This document shows positions 30,452-39,864 of a DNA stretch of 64,000 nucleotides, in pieces. Both the position numbers and the translations under genes were made by a program. Origin of the DNA: Brevundimonas sp. LM2 (GTDB lineage Bacteria; Pseudomonadota; Alphaproteobacteria; Caulobacterales; Caulobacteraceae); contig NZ_CP019508.1 of the NCBI RefSeq assembly GCF_002002865.1, positions 496,001 to 560,000 on the forward strand, read 5' to 3'. The number at the start of each line of letters is the position of its first letter. Positions within the stretch are counted from its first letter, which is position 1. A model generated the notes under the pieces. The model was given only the letters and a program-made list of their open reading frames with translations. It did not search any database and was not told the DNA's origin.

Positions 30452-31894
30452 ATGCCCATGGAGCGTGTTGCGGCGGACAACGATGCGGCGGTCGTCTATC
30501 GGACGTGGGACGTCTTGCGTCGGCCGATCTGGATGTTCGATCCCGTCTCCGGCCGGGGCGTCTACGCCAACCGCCCGGCCCTGGCCCTGTGGGGCTCGGA
30601 CACGCTCGAGGCCCTGCTGGCGCGCGACTTTTCCAACCTGTCGCCGGCCGTCCAGGCCCGGACCCACCGCTTGGTTCAGACGACGGCGGGAGGCGAGTCG
30701 GTTAACGAGCTCTGGACCTTCTACCCCAACGGCCGGCCGATCACGGTCCAGGCGACCATCTCCACCCTGATCCTGGAGGGAGGCTGGCCCGTCCTGCTGT
30801 TCGAGGCCTCCGCCGTCGCCATCGAGCCGGCGGAGAGCCGCGCCGTCGAGGCCTTGCGGCACACCACGACCCTGATCTCGCTGTTCGGACAGGACGGGCA
30901 GCCGCTGTTCGCCAATCCAGGGGCCTTCGCCGCCTATGCGGACGAGACCCTGGGGTTCGCGGACCGCTTCGTGCGGCACGCGGTGGCGGACGCCCTGTGG
31001 CAGCGCGCCCTGGACGACCGCCGGGCCGTCGATGTCTGCGAGGTCCGGACGCTCGAAGGGCGCCGCTGGCACCATATGGTGCTGACGACGACGCTCGACC
31101 CGGTCACCGGCGAGACCGGCCTGCTGCTGAACGAGCAGGACGTGACGGCCCGGGTCGAGGCGGAACAGGCGCGGGCCGCGGCCGAGCAGAAGGCGGCCAT
31201 GGCCGAGACCCGGCGCCGCTTCCTGTCCGACATGTCGCATGAGCTGCGCACGCCCCTGAACACCATCCTCGGCTTCGCCGAGGTCATGGCCCACGAGGGC
31301 CTGCCCCAGCGGACGCTGGACCAGGTCAGCCGGATCAGCGGGGCCGGGCATCGGCTGCATGCCCTGGTCAATGAGATGATCGACAGGTCGGAAAGCGACG
31401 ACCTGTCAGACGGCGCGACGGCGACGACGGTCCCGAGGATCGGGTCGGCGGAGTCCGGCAAGGGGGGCGAAGCGGACGGCGGGGTGGGGCCTCGGGTCCT
31501 CTATGTCGACGACAACGAGAACAACCGGACCCTGGTGGTCACCATCCTGGCGACCCAGGGCCTGGTCTGTGAAACCGCCGAGGACGGGCTGCAGGGGCTG
31601 GCGGCGGTGGAGCAGGGCGACTTCGACCTGATCCTGATGGACATCGCCATGCCGGTGATGGACGGGGTCGAGGCCTCGCGGCGGATCCGGGGCCTGGACG
31701 GCCCCAAGCGCGCGTTGCCGATCGTGGCCGTCACGGCCAACACCCTGCCCGAACAGCTCCAGGCCTATGCCGAGGCGGGCATCAACGACTGTCTGCCCAA
31801 GCCCATCAGCATGGTGGGGCTGCTGACGATGGTTTCGGCCTGGGGTTCGGTCGGCGCGGTCGAGCGGGAGGCCCCGGTGCAGGCGCGCGCCTAG
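30452..31894 (+). CDS. PAS - HisKA - receiver protein lacking a kinase ATPase domain
   Basis: This 480-residue cytoplasmic protein has one or two PAS-like folds (about 15-235), a helical linker rich in Ala, Glu and Gln, and a complete H-box (FLSDMSHELRTPLNTILGFAEVM, His263) with its DHp helices. A receiver domain (about 350-465) has Asp397 in ILMDIAMPVMDG and the CLPKPIS lysine. Between them is only about 35 residues of Ser/Asp/Gly-rich linker, so the HATPase domain is absent; the frame is intact and no N- or G-box is seen. It cannot autophosphorylate by itself. It probably serves as a phosphotransfer or receiver partner, like DHp-REC proteins in phosphorelays; this is inference. ATG 30452 follows glmM by 50 bp. 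Confidence 0.85.
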   Translation: MPMERVAADNDAAVVYRTWDVLRRPIWMFDPVSGRGVYANRPALALWGSDTLEALLARDFSNLSPAVQARTHRLVQTTAGGESVNELWTFYPNGRPITVQATISTLILEGGWPVLLFEASAVAIEPAESRAVEALRHTTTLISLFGQDGQPLFANPGAFAAYADETLGFADRFVRHAVADALWQRALDDRRAVDVCEVRTLEGRRWHHMVLTTTLDPVTGETGLLLNEQDVTARVEAEQARAAAEQKAAMAETRRRFLSDMSHELRTPLNTILGFAEVMAHEGLPQRTLDQVSRISGAGHRLHALVNEMIDRSESDDLSDGATATTVPRIGSAESGKGGEADGGVGPRVLYVDDNENNRTLVVTILATQGLVCETAEDGLQGLAAVEQGDFDLILMDIAMPVMDGVEASRRIRGLDGPKRALPIVAVTANTLPEQLQAYAEAGINDCLPKPISMVGLLTMVSAWGSVGAVEREAPVQARA

Positions 31895-33213
31895 GCCGTC
31901 GCGTCGCCGCAGAGCGCCGCCACGACGTCCTCGATCCGCTTGCGGATGTCCGGCACGGCGATGGTTTCCCAGAAGGCGGCGCGGGCCGGGGGGCCCAGAA
32001 CGAACAGCCGGTCGTCGGGAACGCCCCCGGCCCCCCGCACGCGGCCGTCGGGGTCCAGATCGAGGCCGAGCCTCAGCGGATCCAGCCGCGCCCGACCCGA
32101 GGCGATCAGCGGCGCGGTCAGGGGGTCGAGGTCCGGGGCATGGCCGGGACCGGTGCAGTCGATCAGCCAGGAAGCGGCCAGGGCCGGGCGGTGTGGTCCC
32201 CGGCGCGGGGTCCAGTCGACCGCCACGCCGTCGCCGTCCGCGACAACCGTTCCAGCCCGACCGGCCAGAATCCGCAGACGATCCTCCGCGTCCAGCCGCG
32301 CCAGCACGGCGGCGACGGCCGGGGCGATCCGGTGACGATGGACGTCCCACCAGGGGCGCAGATGGCGGACGATCTGCCCCCGCATTCGCAGGTCCGCCTG
32401 GGTCCACAGGTCGGCGGTCACCGGACGCAGACCCTCCATCAGCTCGCGCCAGCCGCCGAGGCCCGCCAAGCGTCGGGCCTCGCCGAGGCGCAGCGACAGG
32501 GGGCCGGCGCGGAGCGCCTCGGTCGGGGGCGTCGGGGCGTCCGGCCGGGGCGCATGGCTGCGGGGCAGCAGGCCGCGTCGGGACAGGGCCGTGGCCCGGC
32601 CGCGCCAGCCCCGGGCGTCGAGGGCGAGCAGGACGTCGACCATGGTCAGGCCCGTGCCGATGATCAGGACGTCGTCGCCGGGCGCGATCCGGTCCAGCGC
32701 GCCGGGGGCCCAAGGGTCGGGCATGACCCGGTTCGAGGCGGCCGCGCCGCCGGCGGTCCTCGGCGCCGGATTGCCGGTGGCCAGGACCACGGCGTCCGCG
32801 GCGACGAGGGTCTGATCCTTCAGGCGCACGCCTTCGGCCTCGACGGCGCAGACCTCGCCCACGATCCTGCGGATCTTCCCGGGATGCGCGGCCTCGACGT
32901 CGGCCAGGCGGGCCTGGACATAGAGGCCGAACAGGCGGCGCGGGGCGAAGCCGTCCGGGTCGGCCAGGGCGGGGTGGCGCTCTTCCAGCCAGCGCAGGAA
33001 ATCGTCCGGCCGCTCGGCCAGGGCCCCCATCCGGCCGGAGCGCACGTTCAGAAGATGGCCGTCGAACGGGGTCGAATAGGCCACGCCCAGGCCGAAATCC
33101 GGCGTGGCGTTGATCAGGGTCGAGGCCACGCCGCTTTCGGCCAGGCGGGCGGCCAGCATGGCCCCGGTGAAGCCCCCGCCGACGATGGCCACGTTGTCGA
33201 TTCGTCCGGCCAC
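31891..33213 (-). CDS. FAD/NAD(P)-binding protein (FAD-NAD(P)-binding family)
   Basis: A 440-residue flavoprotein with an N-terminal FAD motif VAIVGGGFTGAMLAARL (GxGxxG) followed by GVAYSTPFDGHLLNVRSGRMGAL. A second dinucleotide motif, VLIIGTGLTMVDVLLAL, is near residue 200, and ATG-type ends (VLATGN) are also visible. Relatives are uncharacterised proteins related to flavin monooxygenases and SidA/IucD N-hydroxylases, so an oxidoreductase is likely but the substrate is unknown. Its stop shares a CTAG with the stop of the kinase-like gene. Confidence 0.83.
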   Translation of the reverse strand: MAGRIDNVAIVGGGFTGAMLAARLAESGVASTLINATPDFGLGVAYSTPFDGHLLNVRSGRMGALAERPDDFLRWLEERHPALADPDGFAPRRLFGLYVQARLADVEAAHPGKIRRIVGEVCAVEAEGVRLKDQTLVAADAVVLATGNPAPRTAGGAAASNRVMPDPWAPGALDRIAPGDDVLIIGTGLTMVDVLLALDARGWRGRATALSRRGLLPRSHAPRPDAPTPPTEALRAGPLSLRLGEARRLAGLGGWRELMEGLRPVTADLWTQADLRMRGQIVRHLRPWWDVHRHRIAPAVAAVLARLDAEDRLRILAGRAGTVVADGDGVAVDWTPRRGPHRPALAASWLIDCTGPGHAPDLDPLTAPLIASGRARLDPLRLGLDLDPDGRVRGAGGVPDDRLFVLGPPARAAFWETIAVPDIRKRIEDVVAALCGDATA

Positions 33214-33446
33214 GCCCGCTCCCGCTCTCAGCCGCGGTTCTGGACCGGTGCGCAGATGCGGTCAAACCGGGGTCGGATCATGCCGCAGCGCCGTCCGTTG
33301 GCGCTGCGCGAATGGACGGCGTGGTCACTGACGAAAGGGGAACGGTCAGGACCGAAGCGGGCGTGGCGAAGGCGGCCGGTACGCCGCACCGTCCGGCCTT
33401 CGAAGGACCGGTGGTCGGCCCTTCACCCCTGTGAGGGATCTTCGCC
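33214..33446. promoter_or_regulatory. Divergent region between the FAD protein and the DUF2141/carotenoid oxygenase genes
   Basis: A 233-bp spacer with a GAGGGA ribosome-binding site 8 nt before ATG 33447. A GGAAC at 33339-33343 recalls the -35 of EcfG-type stress promoters, but no CGTT lies at the right distance. Nothing else was identified. Confidence 0.35.
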
Positions 33447-33872
33447 ATGTTCCATCCCGCCGCCCTGATCGCCGCCGCGATCCTGTTCGCTCCGCCTGCC
33501 GTCGCTGGCCAAAGCGATCCGACCGCCTCGGTGCGCCTCACCTTCGAGACCGGGGCCCAGACCGGCGCGGTCATGGTGGCCCTGTATGACCAGGCGACCT
33601 ATGCGGAAGGGGCCCCGATCCGATCGGCGCGGATCGATGTCGCGGCCGGGGAGGCTTCGGTCGCCTTCGACGGCCTGGCCGACGCCGACTATGCCGTGAA
33701 GGCCTTCCACGACGTCAACGGCAACGGCCGCATGGACACCAATCCCTTCGGCCTGCCGATCGAGCCCTTCGCCTTCTCCAACAACGCGGTCGGCAACATG
33801 GGCCCCGCGGACTGGGATCGTGCCCGGCTCCCCGTCTCGGGCCAGACCGTCCAGACCATCAACATCCGCTGA
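33447..33872 (+). CDS. Secreted DUF2141 protein (first copy)
   Basis: The 141-residue protein has a signal peptide (MFHPAALIAAAILFAPPAVAG) and a DUF2141 domain, with strands separated by AFHDVNGNGRMDTNPFGLPIEPFAFSNNA. The Asp/Asn-rich DxNGxGxMDxN loop resembles a calcium-binding loop. DUF2141 proteins are exported immunoglobulin- or transthyretin-like domains of unknown role. The gene is 24 bp before the carotenoid oxygenase gene and probably co-transcribed with it. A paralogue lies at 36213-36626. Confidence 0.85.
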   Translation: MFHPAALIAAAILFAPPAVAGQSDPTASVRLTFETGAQTGAVMVALYDQATYAEGAPIRSARIDVAAGEASVAFDGLADADYAVKAFHDVNGNGRMDTNPFGLPIEPFAFSNNAVGNMGPADWDRARLPVSGQTVQTINIR

Positions 33873-33896
33873 CCCCCAAAGACGGAGCGCATTGAA

Positions 33897-35363
33897 ATGA
33901 CCCCCTCCCGCCGAACCTTCCTGCTGAGCGCCGCCGCCCTCTCGGCCGCCGTGGCCACGCCCGAGCGCGTCCGGGCCGCGATCGCCCGGGAGGCCGCCGC
34001 ACCCTGGGCCCTGGCCACCGCCGATCTCGACGGTGACGTGTCGCCGCGCGCGATGCGTCTGGTCCACGGCCGGTCGCCGATGGGCCTGGAAGGCACGCTG
34101 TTCCGCAACGGCCCCGGCCGGTTTCGACGTCCGGGCGGCTCGGCCACCCACTGGTTCGACGGCGACGGTCTGATGCGGTCGTTCACCATGGCCGACGGTG
34201 GCGTGACCCTGGCGGCCCGGTTCGCCGACACGCCCAAGCGCCGCACCGAGACGGAGCTCGACGCGGTGGTCACCCCCGGTTTCGGCACCGCAGGCGACGC
34301 CCGCGCCCGGGTCGGGTCCAACGACGACGCCAATGCCGCCAACACCGCCGTCATGGTGACCGGCGATGCGGTCTGGGCCCTGTGGGAAGGCGGCTCGCCT
34401 TTGGCCATGGATCCCGCCACCCTGGCCACCGAGGATTTCGTCACCCTGCGTCCGGACCTGAAGGGCATGCCGTTCCAGGCCCACCCCCGGTTCGCGCCGG
34501 ACGGCACGGTCTGGAACGTCGGCACCAACGGCGACCAGGCGATCGTCTGGCATCTGAACCGCGACGGCAGCCTGATCGACGCCCAGGTCCTGACCCTGCC
34601 GCGTGCCAGCTATCTGCACGACTTCACCGCCACCGAGCGATCGCTGGTCTTCGTGCTGCAGCCGTGGGTGTTCGATCACCGGGGCATGCCCTTCCTGACC
34701 CAGTTCGCGTGGAAGCCGGAGCTGGGTACCCAGGTCCTGGTCGTCGACAAGGCGGACCTGACCCGGACGCGGCTGTTCGAGCTCGAGACCTTCGCCTTCT
34801 TCCACCTCGGCGACGGGTGGGAGGAGGCGGACGGCACGATCCGGTTCGACGTGGCCGCCAATGTCGACAACACCTTCGCGGTCGAGGGCGCGCGGGTGCT
34901 GGTGGCGGGGCGCGGCTCCGTGCCGGGGGCGCCCAGCGTGCTGAAGCTGGTGACCCTGCATGCCGACGGCCGGGCGGAGATGGCGTCGTCCGGGGTGACG
35001 GCGGAGTTCCCCAAGGGCGACCCGCGCCGGGCCGGTCTGGCCCGCGACCTGACCGTGCATGTGGCGGGCGAACGCGGCGGTCGACCCCTGCCGAACGGTC
35101 TGGCGATCCAGGACTGGCGCACGGGCCGCAGGCACGGCTTCGCTTTCGACGACACGCAGATCCTGGAGGAGGCGGTGTTCGTGCCCAAACCGGGCACCAC
35201 GGCCGAGCGCGACGCCTGGCTGGTCGCGCCGTCGATCAACCTGGCCGAGGGCGTCACCGAACTGCATGTGTTCGATGTGGCCCATGTCGAAGATGGACCG
35301 ATGGCCACTTGGCGCGCCGACGTCGCCCTGCCGGCCGGCTTCCATGGGGCGTGGAAAGGCTAG
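33897..35363 (+). CDS. Carotenoid oxygenase family protein with Tat-type signal
   Basis: The 488-residue protein begins with a twin-arginine signal (SRRTFLLSAAALSAA), so the folded enzyme may be exported. The four His that bind Fe(II) in the seven-bladed propeller are all present: His196 (QAHPRF), His241 (YLHDFT), His303 (FFHLGDGWEE) and His483 near the end (GFHGAW). The family cleaves carotenoids, apocarotenoids, stilbenes or lignostilbenes. The substrate cannot be told here; lignostilbene or apocarotenoid are both possible. An export signal is unusual for carotenoid cleavers. Its stop is shared with the LytTR gene. Confidence 0.86.
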   Translation: MTPSRRTFLLSAAALSAAVATPERVRAAIAREAAAPWALATADLDGDVSPRAMRLVHGRSPMGLEGTLFRNGPGRFRRPGGSATHWFDGDGLMRSFTMADGGVTLAARFADTPKRRTETELDAVVTPGFGTAGDARARVGSNDDANAANTAVMVTGDAVWALWEGGSPLAMDPATLATEDFVTLRPDLKGMPFQAHPRFAPDGTVWNVGTNGDQAIVWHLNRDGSLIDAQVLTLPRASYLHDFTATERSLVFVLQPWVFDHRGMPFLTQFAWKPELGTQVLVVDKADLTRTRLFELETFAFFHLGDGWEEADGTIRFDVAANVDNTFAVEGARVLVAGRGSVPGAPSVLKLVTLHADGRAEMASSGVTAEFPKGDPRRAGLARDLTVHVAGERGGRPLPNGLAIQDWRTGRRHGFAFDDTQILEEAVFVPKPGTTAERDAWLVAPSINLAEGVTELHVFDVAHVEDGPMATWRADVALPAGFHGAWKG

Positions 35364-36142
35364 TACCAGCCCGCCGCGCGCAGGGCTCGGGCATAGCGGC
35401 GGCTGACCGGGGCGGTCAGACCGCCGTCCAAGGTCAGGGTGGCGCGGCCGTCGCCCCGGGCGACCTCGCGCACGGCGTCCCGCGCGACCCACCAGCTGCG
35501 ATGGGTCTGGGAGCCTTCCAGCCCCTCAAGCTCGTCGAGGGCGTCGGACAGCCGCATCAGGATCAGGTCGGAGCCCCGGTCGGTGTGGATGCGCAGATAG
35601 TGGTCCTCGGCCTGGACGGCGCGGATGGCGGCCCCGCGCAGCCTCGGGGGCAGGCGATCGGGAAAGCGTGGGGCGGGGGTCCCGGTCGGCGCCGCGTGGG
35701 TCTGGACCGGCTGGGCCCGTCCCAGGAAGACGTTCAGGGCGCTCATCACGGCGGTGATCAACAGAACCGGCCCAACCATCAGCGGCAGGACGGGCAGGGA
35801 CGGGCCCCGGCCGGCGAAGATCAGGCTCGTGGCGCACCACACCAGCAGTGCGACCGGGCCGGTGATCGTGGCGGTCAGGGCCGCGACCGCCAACCAGGGC
35901 CGCGTGTCCAGGTCGATCCATCGGTCGACGAGGCGCGAGCAGACATGGCCCCACAGCGCGCCCGACAGCATGATCGGGATCCAATAGGCCAGCCTCAGCC
36001 ACAGCGGCGCCTCGACCGTGCCGAAAGCCCCGGTCAGGGCCAGGACCACGCTCGCCGCGGCCGCCAGCGCCTGTCCTCGCGCAAGGCCGACCCCCAGCGG
36101 GCGGACCCGGGGACGCGCCGGCGTTGCAAGCGTTGCAGTCAT
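35360..36142 (-). CDS. Membrane-anchored LytTR family DNA-binding regulator
   Basis: A 260-residue protein with four hydrophobic helices in the N-terminal half (GQALAAAASVVLALTGAF, LAYWIPIMLSGALWG, LAVAALTATITGPVALLVW, MVGPVLLITAVMSALN). A C-terminal LytTR domain (about 160-260) shows IRAVQAEDHYLRIHTDRGSDLILMR and GSQTHRSWWVARD. Alphaproteobacterial LytTR proteins of this kind regulate nearby genes, and the DUF2141 paralogue is divergent 70 bp away. I prefer ATG 36142, since longer frames would cross the divergent promoter region. The regulated genes and the signal are not known. Confidence 0.8.
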   Translation of the reverse strand: MTATLATPARPRVRPLGVGLARGQALAAAASVVLALTGAFGTVEAPLWLRLAYWIPIMLSGALWGHVCSRLVDRWIDLDTRPWLAVAALTATITGPVALLVWCATSLIFAGRGPSLPVLPLMVGPVLLITAVMSALNVFLGRAQPVQTHAAPTGTPAPRFPDRLPPRLRGAAIRAVQAEDHYLRIHTDRGSDLILMRLSDALDELEGLEGSQTHRSWWVARDAVREVARGDGRATLTLDGGLTAPVSRRYARALRAAGWY

Positions 36143-36212
36143 GACTGGACGGGGGGCTCCGACGGGTGGCATCAAGGGGCGGGGCGAGCGCAGACTACCA
36201 AAAGGGGTTTCG

Positions 36213-36626
36213 ATGAAATTGGCAATCGCGGCCATGGTTCTGGGCTCGGCTTCGCCTGCCGTGGCGTCGGACCTGACTTTGGACATCGCCACACCCGGTC
36301 GAGGTGGGGCGATCGCGGTCGCGGTCTACTCTGACGCCGCCGCTTTCCGTCGGGGCGAGGGTGCTTTGATGATGCGGACGGTGCCGTGCAACGGCACCGG
36401 CACGACCGCCGTGGTCCTGAAGGGCCTGCCCCCCGGACGCTACGCCGTCGCGGCCTTTCACGACACCGATGGGGACGGCGACCTCAGTCTCTGGCCGATC
36501 GGTGTGCCGAAGGAGGCCTATGGCTTTTCCAACAACGCCCGAGGCCGCTTCGGGCCTCCGCCGTTCGAGGCTGCGGCGATCGATCTTCCCGCAGGCGGAA
36601 TCCGACGCGCGATCGCGTTAAGATAG
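36213..36626 (+). CDS. Secreted DUF2141 protein (second copy)
   Basis: The 137-residue paralogue of the gene at 33447 has a signal peptide (MKLAIAAMVLGSASPAVAS) and a DUF2141 domain. It keeps the same acidic loop (AFHDTDGDGDLSLWPIGVPKEAYGFSNNA). An AAAGGGG site lies 5 nt before ATG 36213. It is divergent from the LytTR gene and convergent with the TetR gene, 6 bp away. The two copies bracket the carotenoid oxygenase and LytTR genes, which suggests local duplication. Confidence 0.83.
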   Translation: MKLAIAAMVLGSASPAVASDLTLDIATPGRGGAIAVAVYSDAAAFRRGEGALMMRTVPCNGTGTTAVVLKGLPPGRYAVAAFHDTDGDGDLSLWPIGVPKEAYGFSNNARGRFGPPPFEAAAIDLPAGGIRRAIALR

Positions 36627-36632
36627 GCGGCA

Positions 36633-37361
36633 TCAGGGAGGCGACGCTGTCTGCGGATTGCAGACCGCGCGAAAGCCCGCCGCCGCGAACCGCACCATAT
36701 AGTCACAGGCGGTTTCCAGGTCGCCGGACCGGCAGAGCCCCCCGGACAACCGGTCCAGACGTCCGGTCTCGCCCAGGGTCAGGGTCAGGGCACCCGACAG
36801 GTTGTGATAGGCCCAGTAGAGATCCACCTCCCGCGTCTCGGGCAGGACCTCTCGGATCAATTCGATCAGACGGCGGATCGCCGGGTCGAAATAGCGGGCC
36901 ATGGTCTCGCCGCCGAAGGTCGGGTTGGCGTTGGTCTGGGCCACCAGGGCGGCGTAGTGTTTCCAGCCCGGGCCCCCCTTCAGCGACCACTGGAACGGCG
37001 GGTCCAGAAAGGCCCGCAGCAGGCCCTCCAGCGTCATCGCGCCCGGATGAGCCAGGGCATAGCGGTTGATGGCGTCCACCCGCTCGTTGTTCCAGACCTC
37101 GGCCCGACGCAGGAAGACAGCGTCGAAGAGCTCCCGCTTGGCCCCGAAATAATAGTGGACCAGGGCCGTATCGACCCCCGCCTCGCGCGCCACCTCGCGG
37201 ATCGTCACCCCATAGAAGCCGTGTTTCGAGAACAGATCCTCAGCGGCGTCGAGGATGGAGGCGCGGGTGTCGCCGCCGGCAGCCTCGGCCTGCTGCTTGG
37301 GGGGCCGGCCCCGGCGGGCCGGGGTCGCAGGCTTCGAAGGCGAGGCATCGCGCTGGGTCAT
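36633..37361 (-). CDS. TetR/AcrR family transcriptional regulator
   Basis: A 242-residue protein with an N-terminal low-complexity start (MTQRDASPSKPATPARRGRPPKQQ) and a clear TetR helix-turn-helix (SILDAAEDLFSKHGFYGVTIREVAREAGVDTALVHYYFGAKRELFDAVF). The C-terminal domain is the CECR_C or tetracyclin-repressor type of fold, so the ligand is unknown. It is divergent from the TonB-dependent receptor across 181 bp and presumably controls that gene and the following MFS permease. Confidence 0.9.
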   Translation of the reverse strand: MTQRDASPSKPATPARRGRPPKQQAEAAGGDTRASILDAAEDLFSKHGFYGVTIREVAREAGVDTALVHYYFGAKRELFDAVFLRRAEVWNNERVDAINRYALAHPGAMTLEGLLRAFLDPPFQWSLKGGPGWKHYAALVAQTNANPTFGGETMARYFDPAIRRLIELIREVLPETREVDLYWAYHNLSGALTLTLGETGRLDRLSGGLCRSGDLETACDYMVRFAAAGFRAVCNPQTASPP

Positions 37362-37438
37362 CCGCTCACGCTAGGCCCGGCCGCCCGCTCGGTGCAACGG
37401 CGCCACAGCCGCCGCGGACTTTCCGCCGGGGAAGCGCA

Positions 37439-37472
37439 GCCGTTTGACACGGCCGGGAAACGGCGTCAGTTT
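37439..37472 (+). promoter_or_regulatory. Candidate TetR operator overlapping the TonB-receptor promoter
   Basis: GCCGTTT (37439-37445) and AAACGGC (37458-37464) form a perfect 7-bp inverted repeat with a 12-nt spacer. A consensus -35 hexamer TTGACA (37444-37449) overlaps the left arm, and a weak -10-like CAGTTT lies 17 nt downstream. A repressor bound to this dyad would cover the promoter. It lies about 80 bp before the receptor gene and in the shared region with the tetR gene. Confidence 0.4.
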
Positions 37473-37542
37473 CGCTGAAAATCACCGAACGCTGAATAAA
37501 GGCGTCGGGGCTGGAAACGACACAACAGGAATGGAATTTCAC

Positions 37543-39750
37543 ATGAACAGATTCATGAAGAGCGCCCTGCTGGCCGGCGCGGCGTGGAGCGCGGCCTCGT
37601 CGATGGCGATGGCCCAGGACGTCGCCCCGCAGGACGAGCAGACCGCGCTGGACGACGTCGTCGTCACCGCCCGCCGCCGCGACGAACAGTTGAAGGACGT
37701 GCCGGTCGCCGTCTCGGCCCTGTCGTCCGAACAGCTTGAGCGCACCGGTGCCACCGACATCACCGCCCTGCAGCAGCAGACGCCCAATGCCACGGTGCAG
37801 ATCGCGCGGGGGTCCAACTCGACCCTGATCAGCTTCATCCGCGGGGTGGGGCAGCAGGACCCGCTGTGGGGCTTCGAGCCCGGCGTCGGCCTCTATATCG
37901 ACGACGTCTATGTGGCGCGGCCGCAGGGTGCGGTGCTGGACATCTTCGACATCGACCGCATCGAGGTCCTGCGCGGGCCGCAGGGCACCCTGTACGGCCG
38001 CAACACCATCGGCGGCGCGATCAAATACGTGACAAAGCGGCTGGGCGACGAGCCGACCATCCTGATGCGCGGCACGATCGGCAGCTACAACCAGGCCGAG
38101 GGTCTGGTCTCTGCCTCGACGCCGCTGGGGGAGACGCTGGCGGGGGGCTTCGCCTTCGCCAAATACGATCGCGACGGCTACGGCACCAACCTGTTCACAG
38201 GGGCGGACCATTACGACAAGGACGTCACCGCCTTCCGCGCCAGCGCTGAATGGACGCCCAGTGACCAGCTGTTCGTGCGCCTGGCCTATGATCGGGTCGT
38301 CGACGATTCCAACCCGCGCCACGGCCACCGCGAGGTCAACTCGACCACCGGCGGCTTCACCCCGCCCGCCGACATCTACGACACCAACGCCGGCGTCCGC
38401 GGCGACCAGTCGGTCGAGACCGAAGGCACCTCGCTGACGGCCGAATACGTCGTCAACGACATGCTGACGCTGAAGTCGATCTCGGCCTGGCGCAGCGGCG
38501 ACACCGCCACCGTCATTGATTTCGACCAGACGCCCCAGCCCTTCCTCGACGTGCCCGCCCTCTATGCCGACGAGCAGTTCACCCAGGAACTGCAGGCGCT
38601 GTTCCAGGGCGACAACTGGTCCGGCGTCGCGGGCCTGTACTACATGGACAGCGAGTCCTCGGGCGTGTTCGACACCATCGCCGGCAACCTGGGCGTCTCG
38701 ATCGCGGCCGCCGGCTATGTGAACACCAAGTCGGTCTCCGCCTTCGCGGATTTCAGCTATGACTTTTCGGATCGGCTGCACGCCTCGATCGGCGGGCGCT
38801 ATACGCGGGACGACAAGGACGCGGGCGTCCAGCGCTTCTTCTACCTGGGGGCCACCCGTTCGCCCCTGACCGGCGGGGCGGCGCGGCCGATCCTGCAGAC
38901 CCGCACCAACTACGTCGCCGAGGAGACGTTCGAGAAATTCACGCCCCGCGCCAGCCTGTCCTACGACTTCTCCGAAGACCTCACCGGCTATGCCTCGGTG
39001 GGCCAGGGCTTCAAGTCCGGTGGGTGGGACATGCGCGGCGACGCCTCGCTGGTGCCGCAGACCGTCGATGGCTACGACCCCGAGACGGTCACCACCTATG
39101 AGATCGGCCTGAAGGGCAGCGCCTTCGCGCGCACCCTGTCGTTCGCCTCGGCCGCCTTCTACTCGGACTACAAGGATCAGCAGATCACCACCCAGCAGGT
39201 CGCGACCGCGCCGGCGACCGGCATCGCCTCGGTGGTCGACAACGCCGGAGCCTCGACCATCTACGGCTTCGAGTTCGAGGGACGGGCGATCCTGACCGAC
39301 AGCCTCAGCTCCAATGTCTCGATCGGCTATCTGAAGAACGAGTTCGACGAGTTCATCACCCTGGTCACGGGGACCCCGGTCGACCTCTCCGGCTCGCGCG
39401 AGCCGCAGAACTCGCCCGAATGGTCGGCCTTCTGGGGCGTGACCTGGTCGGGCCCGGTGGCCGGCGGCGATCTCAGCATCACCCCGTCGCTGTCCTACCG
39501 GTCGGACTACCACCTGTTCGACGCCCCGGACCCGATCCTGGACCAGGACGCCTATACGCTGGTCGACGTGGCGGCGATCTGGACCGCCCCCAGCGGCCAC
39601 TATCAGGTCGGTCTGTACGGCAAGAACCTGACCGACGAGCAGTACAAGGTCGGCGGCTACAACTTCGCCGGGGCCAGTTTCAACAACTCGATCTCGGCCT
39701 TCTACGGCCCGCCGCGCACCTATTCGGCGCAGCTGACCGTCCGCTACTAG
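37543..39750 (+). CDS. TonB-dependent outer-membrane receptor
   Basis: The 735-residue precursor has a signal peptide ([21 protein letters not shown]), then a TonB-box-like [10 protein letters not shown], a plug domain (about 50-165: RGVGQQDP ... [39 protein letters not shown]) and a 22-strand barrel ending with an aromatic residue (LTVRY). It is of the sphingomonad/caulobacter type that takes up small organic substrates. ATG 37543 begins at the signal peptide; an ATG at 37531 would add four residues. The neighbouring tetR and MFS genes form a regulated uptake cluster. The ligand is unknown. Confidence 0.93.
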   Translation: MNRFMKSALLAGAAWSAASSMAMAQDVAPQDEQTALDDVVVTARRRDEQLKDVPVAVSALSSEQLERTGATDITALQQQTPNATVQIARGSNSTLISFIRGVGQQDPLWGFEPGVGLYIDDVYVARPQGAVLDIFDIDRIEVLRGPQGTLYGRNTIGGAIKYVTKRLGDEPTILMRGTIGSYNQAEGLVSASTPLGETLAGGFAFAKYDRDGYGTNLFTGADHYDKDVTAFRASAEWTPSDQLFVRLAYDRVVDDSNPRHGHREVNSTTGGFTPPADIYDTNAGVRGDQSVETEGTSLTAEYVVNDMLTLKSISAWRSGDTATVIDFDQTPQPFLDVPALYADEQFTQELQALFQGDNWSGVAGLYYMDSESSGVFDTIAGNLGVSIAAAGYVNTKSVSAFADFSYDFSDRLHASIGGRYTRDDKDAGVQRFFYLGATRSPLTGGAARPILQTRTNYVAEETFEKFTPRASLSYDFSEDLTGYASVGQGFKSGGWDMRGDASLVPQTVDGYDPETVTTYEIGLKGSAFARTLSFASAAFYSDYKDQQITTQQVATAPATGIASVVDNAGASTIYGFEFEGRAILTDSLSSNVSIGYLKNEFDEFITLVTGTPVDLSGSREPQNSPEWSAFWGVTWSGPVAGGDLSITPSLSYRSDYHLFDAPDPILDQDAYTLVDVAAIWTAPSGHYQVGLYGKNLTDEQYKVGGYNFAGASFNNSISAFYGPPRTYSAQLTVRY

Positions 39751-39768
39751 GCGACACGATCGGGAGAG

Positions 39769-39805
39769 GGGCGGGGGCCGACCGGGCCGCCGCCCTTTTC
39801 CTTTT
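39769..39805 (+). terminator. Intrinsic terminator after the TonB-receptor gene
   Basis: A GC-rich stem (GGGCGG pairing CCGCCC, inner GGCC pairing GGCC) with two small bulges is followed by TTTTCCTTTT. It sits 18 nt after the stop, so the MFS gene probably needs its own promoter or readthrough. Confidence 0.7.
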
Positions 39806-39864
39806 GTCCCCGGACACCGCAAGGCTACGCTCCGGGCAAGGAACGAGAGTCCAGAGGAAACCCC

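Noticed and set aside
33339..33364. GGAAC upstream of the DUF2141 gene as an EcfG (general stress) promoter.
   Set aside because: No CGTT occurs 16 to 17 nt downstream; the nearest match is GCGT/CGTG.
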